DNA from: Verrucomicrobiota bacterium
GTDB taxonomy: Bacteria > Verrucomicrobiota > Verrucomicrobiia > Opitutales > Opitutaceae
DNA length: 52,736 nucleotides
Reading direction: 5' to 3'
Assembly (NCBI GenBank): GCA_947471035.1
Contig: CANIWJ010000010.1
Location: forward strand, 1-52,736
Shown: positions 51,101 through 52,736 of the stretch, piece after piece
How positions within the stretch are numbered: the stretch's first letter is position 1
Layout of the letters: every line of letters starts with the position of its first letter
Program-made: the position numbers and the translations under genes
Notes under the pieces: generated by a model
The model's input: only the letters and a program-made list of their open reading frames with translations
Told to the model about the DNA's origin: nothing
Database searches by the model: none

Positions 51101-52736
51101 CGACTCCGGTGCCTACGACGTGGTAATCACCAACCCCCTCGGCAACATCACCTCTTCCGCCGCCATCCTCACCGTCGTCTCCCCGCCCCAGATCACCGTT
51201 CAACCAGCCTCGCTCACCATTAACCAGGGCACCTCGGCCACCTTCTCCGTCGCCGCCACCGGCCTGGGCAACACCTTCCAATGGCGCAAAACCGGCGCAG
51301 CCATCCCCGGCGCCACCGGCGCCAGCTTCACCGTGTTCCCCGCCTTTTCCTCGGACGCCGGCTCTTACGACGTGGTCGTCACCAACATCGCAGGCACCAC
51401 CACTGCCACCGCCGCCACCCTCACGGTTATCGTAGCCCCGCAAATCACCCAGCAACCCGCCGCGCAAACCCTCCCCCAGGGATCTTCGCTGACCTTCACC
51501 ATCGCCGCCACCGGCCTTTCCAACACCTACCAATGGCGCAAGGCCGGCGCACCCATCCCCGGTGCCACCGCCACCAGCTACAGCATCGGCTCGTTACAGT
51601 CCGGCGACGCCGGATCCTACGACGTGCTCGTGACCAATCCCGCCGGCGGCGTGGTCTCATCCCCGGCCACCCTCATCGTCATCGCCCCGCCGCAAATCAC
51701 CCAGCCACCGGCCTCGCGCACCGCCGGTCTGGGCCTCCCCGTGACCTTCTCCGTCACCGCCACCGGCCTCTCCAACACCTACCAATGGCGCAAAGCCGGA
51801 ACGCCCATTTCCGGGGCCACCGCCACCAGCTACACCCTGACCTCCGTCCAAGCCGGTGATGCCGCATCCTACGATGTCGTCGTCACCAACCCCGCCGGCA
51901 GCGCCACCTCCGCCCCGGCCACCCTCACCCTCGCGAGTTCAGGCGTGCTGCAAAAAGCCAACAACACCACCGCGCTCGACCAGTCCGGCAGCTGGACCGG
52001 CTCCGTCGTGCCCGGCCCCTACGACACCTCGTTGTGGACCGGCGCTTACACCAACGGCACCGTCGCCATCGGCGCGGGCCTCTCCGTAGGCCGTATCCAA
52101 CACTCCGCCACCACCGCCATCACCCTGAACGCCGGCACCGGCCCGCTCACCCTCGCGGACGGCGGCATCGAAATCACTTCCACCGCCACGCAAAATCTCA
52201 CCGTCAACGCCCCCGTCGTGCTCGCCGCCGACCAGACTTGGACGGTCGCCAACGGCCGCACCCTCACCGTCACCGGCGCGCTCGGCCAAACCAACGGCAC
52301 GCGTTTCCTCTCCCTGGCCGGTCCCGGCACCACCACCCTGAGCGGCATTAACACCCTGACCGGCGGCCTGATCATCGCGCCTCCCGACGGCGGCCTGCCC
52401 ACCTACAAATTCGGCGGCAACAACCCGTCATCCATCGCCCGCCTCACCGGCGGAGCCTTTCCCGCGCCGATAACCGCCAACGGCCGTCTCGACATCACCG
52501 CGCCCATCACCTCGCTCGGCACCATCTCCGGCACCGGTGCCACCGGTCTCATCTGGAACAGCTCCACCACGTCGCAAAATCTCACCTTCGCGGGCGGCAG
52601 CAGTTTTTCCATGTTCCAGGTCGGAGCCGACAACGCCCGCGCCGTGCTCCGCCAGTCCGGCACCGGCGGCGTCACCTTCTCGTTCTTCGGCTACAACACC
52701 GCCGCCCCCAACTCCGCCCACACCTTCGACGGCGGC
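48189..52736 (+). CDS. Giant secreted beta-helix / Ig-repeat surface protein (partial, N-terminal 1516 residues)
   Basis: The frame starts at ATG 48189 and remains open to the window edge. The signal peptide MRLPCLLRRGGYCLRTLSA plus a hydrophobic core ends near LLA-QIP. Residues about 60-540 resemble a pectate-lyase-like right-handed beta-helix (LEPGTGDQTDRIQAAIDFI, ASGVVLKGEGDNPLTGT, NNISVNC-like ladders). About 545-640 is a cadherin/He_PIG-like domain (YQVTGLPVGLTRNATTGLISG), and about 645-830 holds MBG-like strands. Five Ig-like repeats of about 83 residues follow (832-1247), each with PQITQQPAS, TYQWRKxGxxIPGAT and SYDVVVTNPAG. The remainder begins a beta-strand-repeat stretch (GTFLSLAGPGTTTLSG-like). 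A surface polysaccharide-binding or adhesive role is inferred. It differs in domain order from the giant protein at 34282. Confidence 0.88.
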   Translation, partial: MRLPCLLRRGGYCLRTLSALFVCFMAVGVPLSLLAQIPQFPVPVTINPDQSITYNPTSKGDRIPDFSTVGYNYGNSPLPDEPGGYQVPVLVTLEPGTGDQTDRIQAAIDFISAKPLVNGFRGALLLKAGLWEIHSANRIAIRASGVVLKGEGDNPLTGTRLYARGTTNENDSGNTRNSRLIAFAGNGNTVNTTARTLVDAVYVPGGVNVIPITGHAFTVGQRIQVRLPGTVAWQKASFYNTAATADTDAAVTFNRIITAVTANSITLDAPITSPLDPFYANAYIVPVTAFNNITNVGVSNIYFESVESGDTDENHVWNALDFTNVEDGFVHNCTARYFAYSIAYVNTSTRKITINRSQCYDGISIIKGGRRYHFVLTGEMGLVSNALSRYGRHSFIINWPAAPGPNAFVDSTSFQSYNESGSHADWNNGGLWDNVSELAPSGVGLQVKLERPSAYCVAWNVVTPNITFENMPLSPNWSFGTTTPSGGTPTWRNSTGQSASLLGKAEVWSNGTKMSVRSLYEKQVETRLAAAGSAYRYQANPPTRIAFPPVIRTPSQLVALSGSAFSYQLPVSNIVAATSSPNYQVTGLPVGLTRNATTGLISGTLPTVSVETNYTLSVSARNVDGTTTKAMTLTVRPAGSPKIPLTLSVGVDMDRTTPLLIGGTNSATAIPVPMVPASRLLAPMIVRKSYTSDINGAAYTTADVPVPVRGALSLEGLTSPLTITYNGSTTLPTAPGYYDVVATLDDPIYSATATGRLLITNAAAVTVTLGNTTAPTAVSPVTATSPQPSITPVITYDGSTTFPDATGHYAAEAIVADSDYFGSRLTLIGIPPKITQQPVSLTVNPGTSATFSVTATGTPNTYQWRKDTVAIPGATMASYTIPSVQLADEASYDVVITHPAGVTTSAVATLTVLRQPQITQQPATQNVGLNASATLTVTATGGSLTYQWRKSGAPISEATAATYTLPSVQVADSGAYDVVITNPLGNITSSAAILTVVSPPQITVQPASLTINQGTSATFSVAATGLGNTFQWRKTGAAIPGATGASFTVFPAFSSDAGSYDVVVTNIAGTTTATAATLTVIVAPQITQQPAAQTLPQGSSLTFTIAATGLSNTYQWRKAGAPIPGATATSYSIGSLQSGDAGSYDVLVTNPAGGVVSSPATLIVIAPPQITQPPASRTAGLGLPVTFSVTATGLSNTYQWRKAGTPISGATATSYTLTSVQAGDAASYDVVVTNPAGSATSAPATLTLASSGVLQKANNTTALDQSGSWTGSVVPGPYDTSLWTGAYTNGTVAIGAGLSVGRIQHSATTAITLNAGTGPLTLADGGIEITSTATQNLTVNAPVVLAADQTWTVANGRTLTVTGALGQTNGTRFLSLAGPGTTTLSGINTLTGGLIIAPPDGGLPTYKFGGNNPSSIARLTGGAFPAPITANGRLDITAPITSLGTISGTGATGLIWNSSTTSQNLTFAGGSSFSMFQVGADNARAVLRQSGTGGVTFSFFGYNTAAPNSAHTFDGG
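50683..51930 (+). repeat. Five tandem Ig-like domain repeats
   Basis: Units of about 250 bases start near 50683, 50936, 51184, 51436 and 51688. Each encodes the same Ig-like pattern (ITQQPA, TYQWRK, SYDVV, NPAG). Near-identical stretches such as TGLSNTYQWRKAG in units 4 and 5 point to recent internal duplication. Confidence 0.85.

Overview
This GC-rich window probably comes from the chromosome of a verrucomicrobial bacterium of the Opitutaceae type. That is an inference from gene content and style: a PEP-CTERM exported protein, two giant surface proteins built from beta-strand repeats, Ig-like domains and a DPDGDGYPNLLEYALG C-terminal motif, a fused DmsB-DmsC protein beside an assimilatory nitrate reductase, and many short dispersed repeats. 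No rRNA or tRNA gene was seen.

Layout. Bases 1-4700 hold the N-terminal 902 codons of a very large conserved protein of uncertain function (minus strand, running off the left edge), a DUF2721 membrane protein, pdxH and a small hypothetical gene. Bases 4695-20953 are a nitrogen-acquisition island: nitrate reductase, its iron-sulfur/membrane partner, a CysJ-like flavoprotein reductase, NirA nitrite reductase, cyanase, an outer-membrane porin, the NrtABCD uptake system, a signal-less NrtA relative resembling the nitrate sensor NasS, and a divergent LysR regulator. Bases 22995-28716 are a molybdenum-cofactor cluster (moaA, moaD, moaE, moeA, moaC, mog, a MOSC gene, mobA). It supplies the cofactor for the nitrate reductase and is interrupted by a VapBC-like pair.

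Bases 29004-34139 form an accessory or defence-like region. It holds a DUF433/DUF5615 toxin-antitoxin pair, an AT-rich metallophosphoesterase-STAND-like gene broken (or translationally recoded) at an A7 run, a BsuBI/PstI-type endonuclease C-terminal domain and a MazEF pair. Bases 34282-41642 encode a 2129-residue secreted mosaic protein and an exported PEP-CTERM protein whose mature N-terminus is an unmistakable ubiquitin-like domain. Next come a MoeB-rhodanese fusion (E1-like sulfur-carrier activator), a complete branched-chain amino-acid ABC operon (livKHMGF), and on the plus strand a second giant secreted Ig/beta-helix protein that runs off the right edge.

How the genes fit together. Nitrate and cyanate probably enter through the porin and NrtABCD. 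Nitrate is reduced by a Mo-bis-MGD enzyme that may draw electrons from quinol through the DmsBC fusion. Nitrite is reduced to ammonium by NirA, with the CysJ-like flavoprotein as its likely NADPH-linked donor. The moa/moe/mob genes and the distant MoeB-rhodanese make the cofactor.

The most unusual observations are the exported ubiquitin-like protein, the metallophosphoesterase-STAND gene with a -1 slippery-type frameshift, and several dispersed repeat families sitting in frame inside four consecutive nitrate genes. Others are a 164-bp element with near-perfect terminal inverted repeats that supplies the C-terminus of the MOSC protein, and a shared leader motif in front of three nitrate transcription units.
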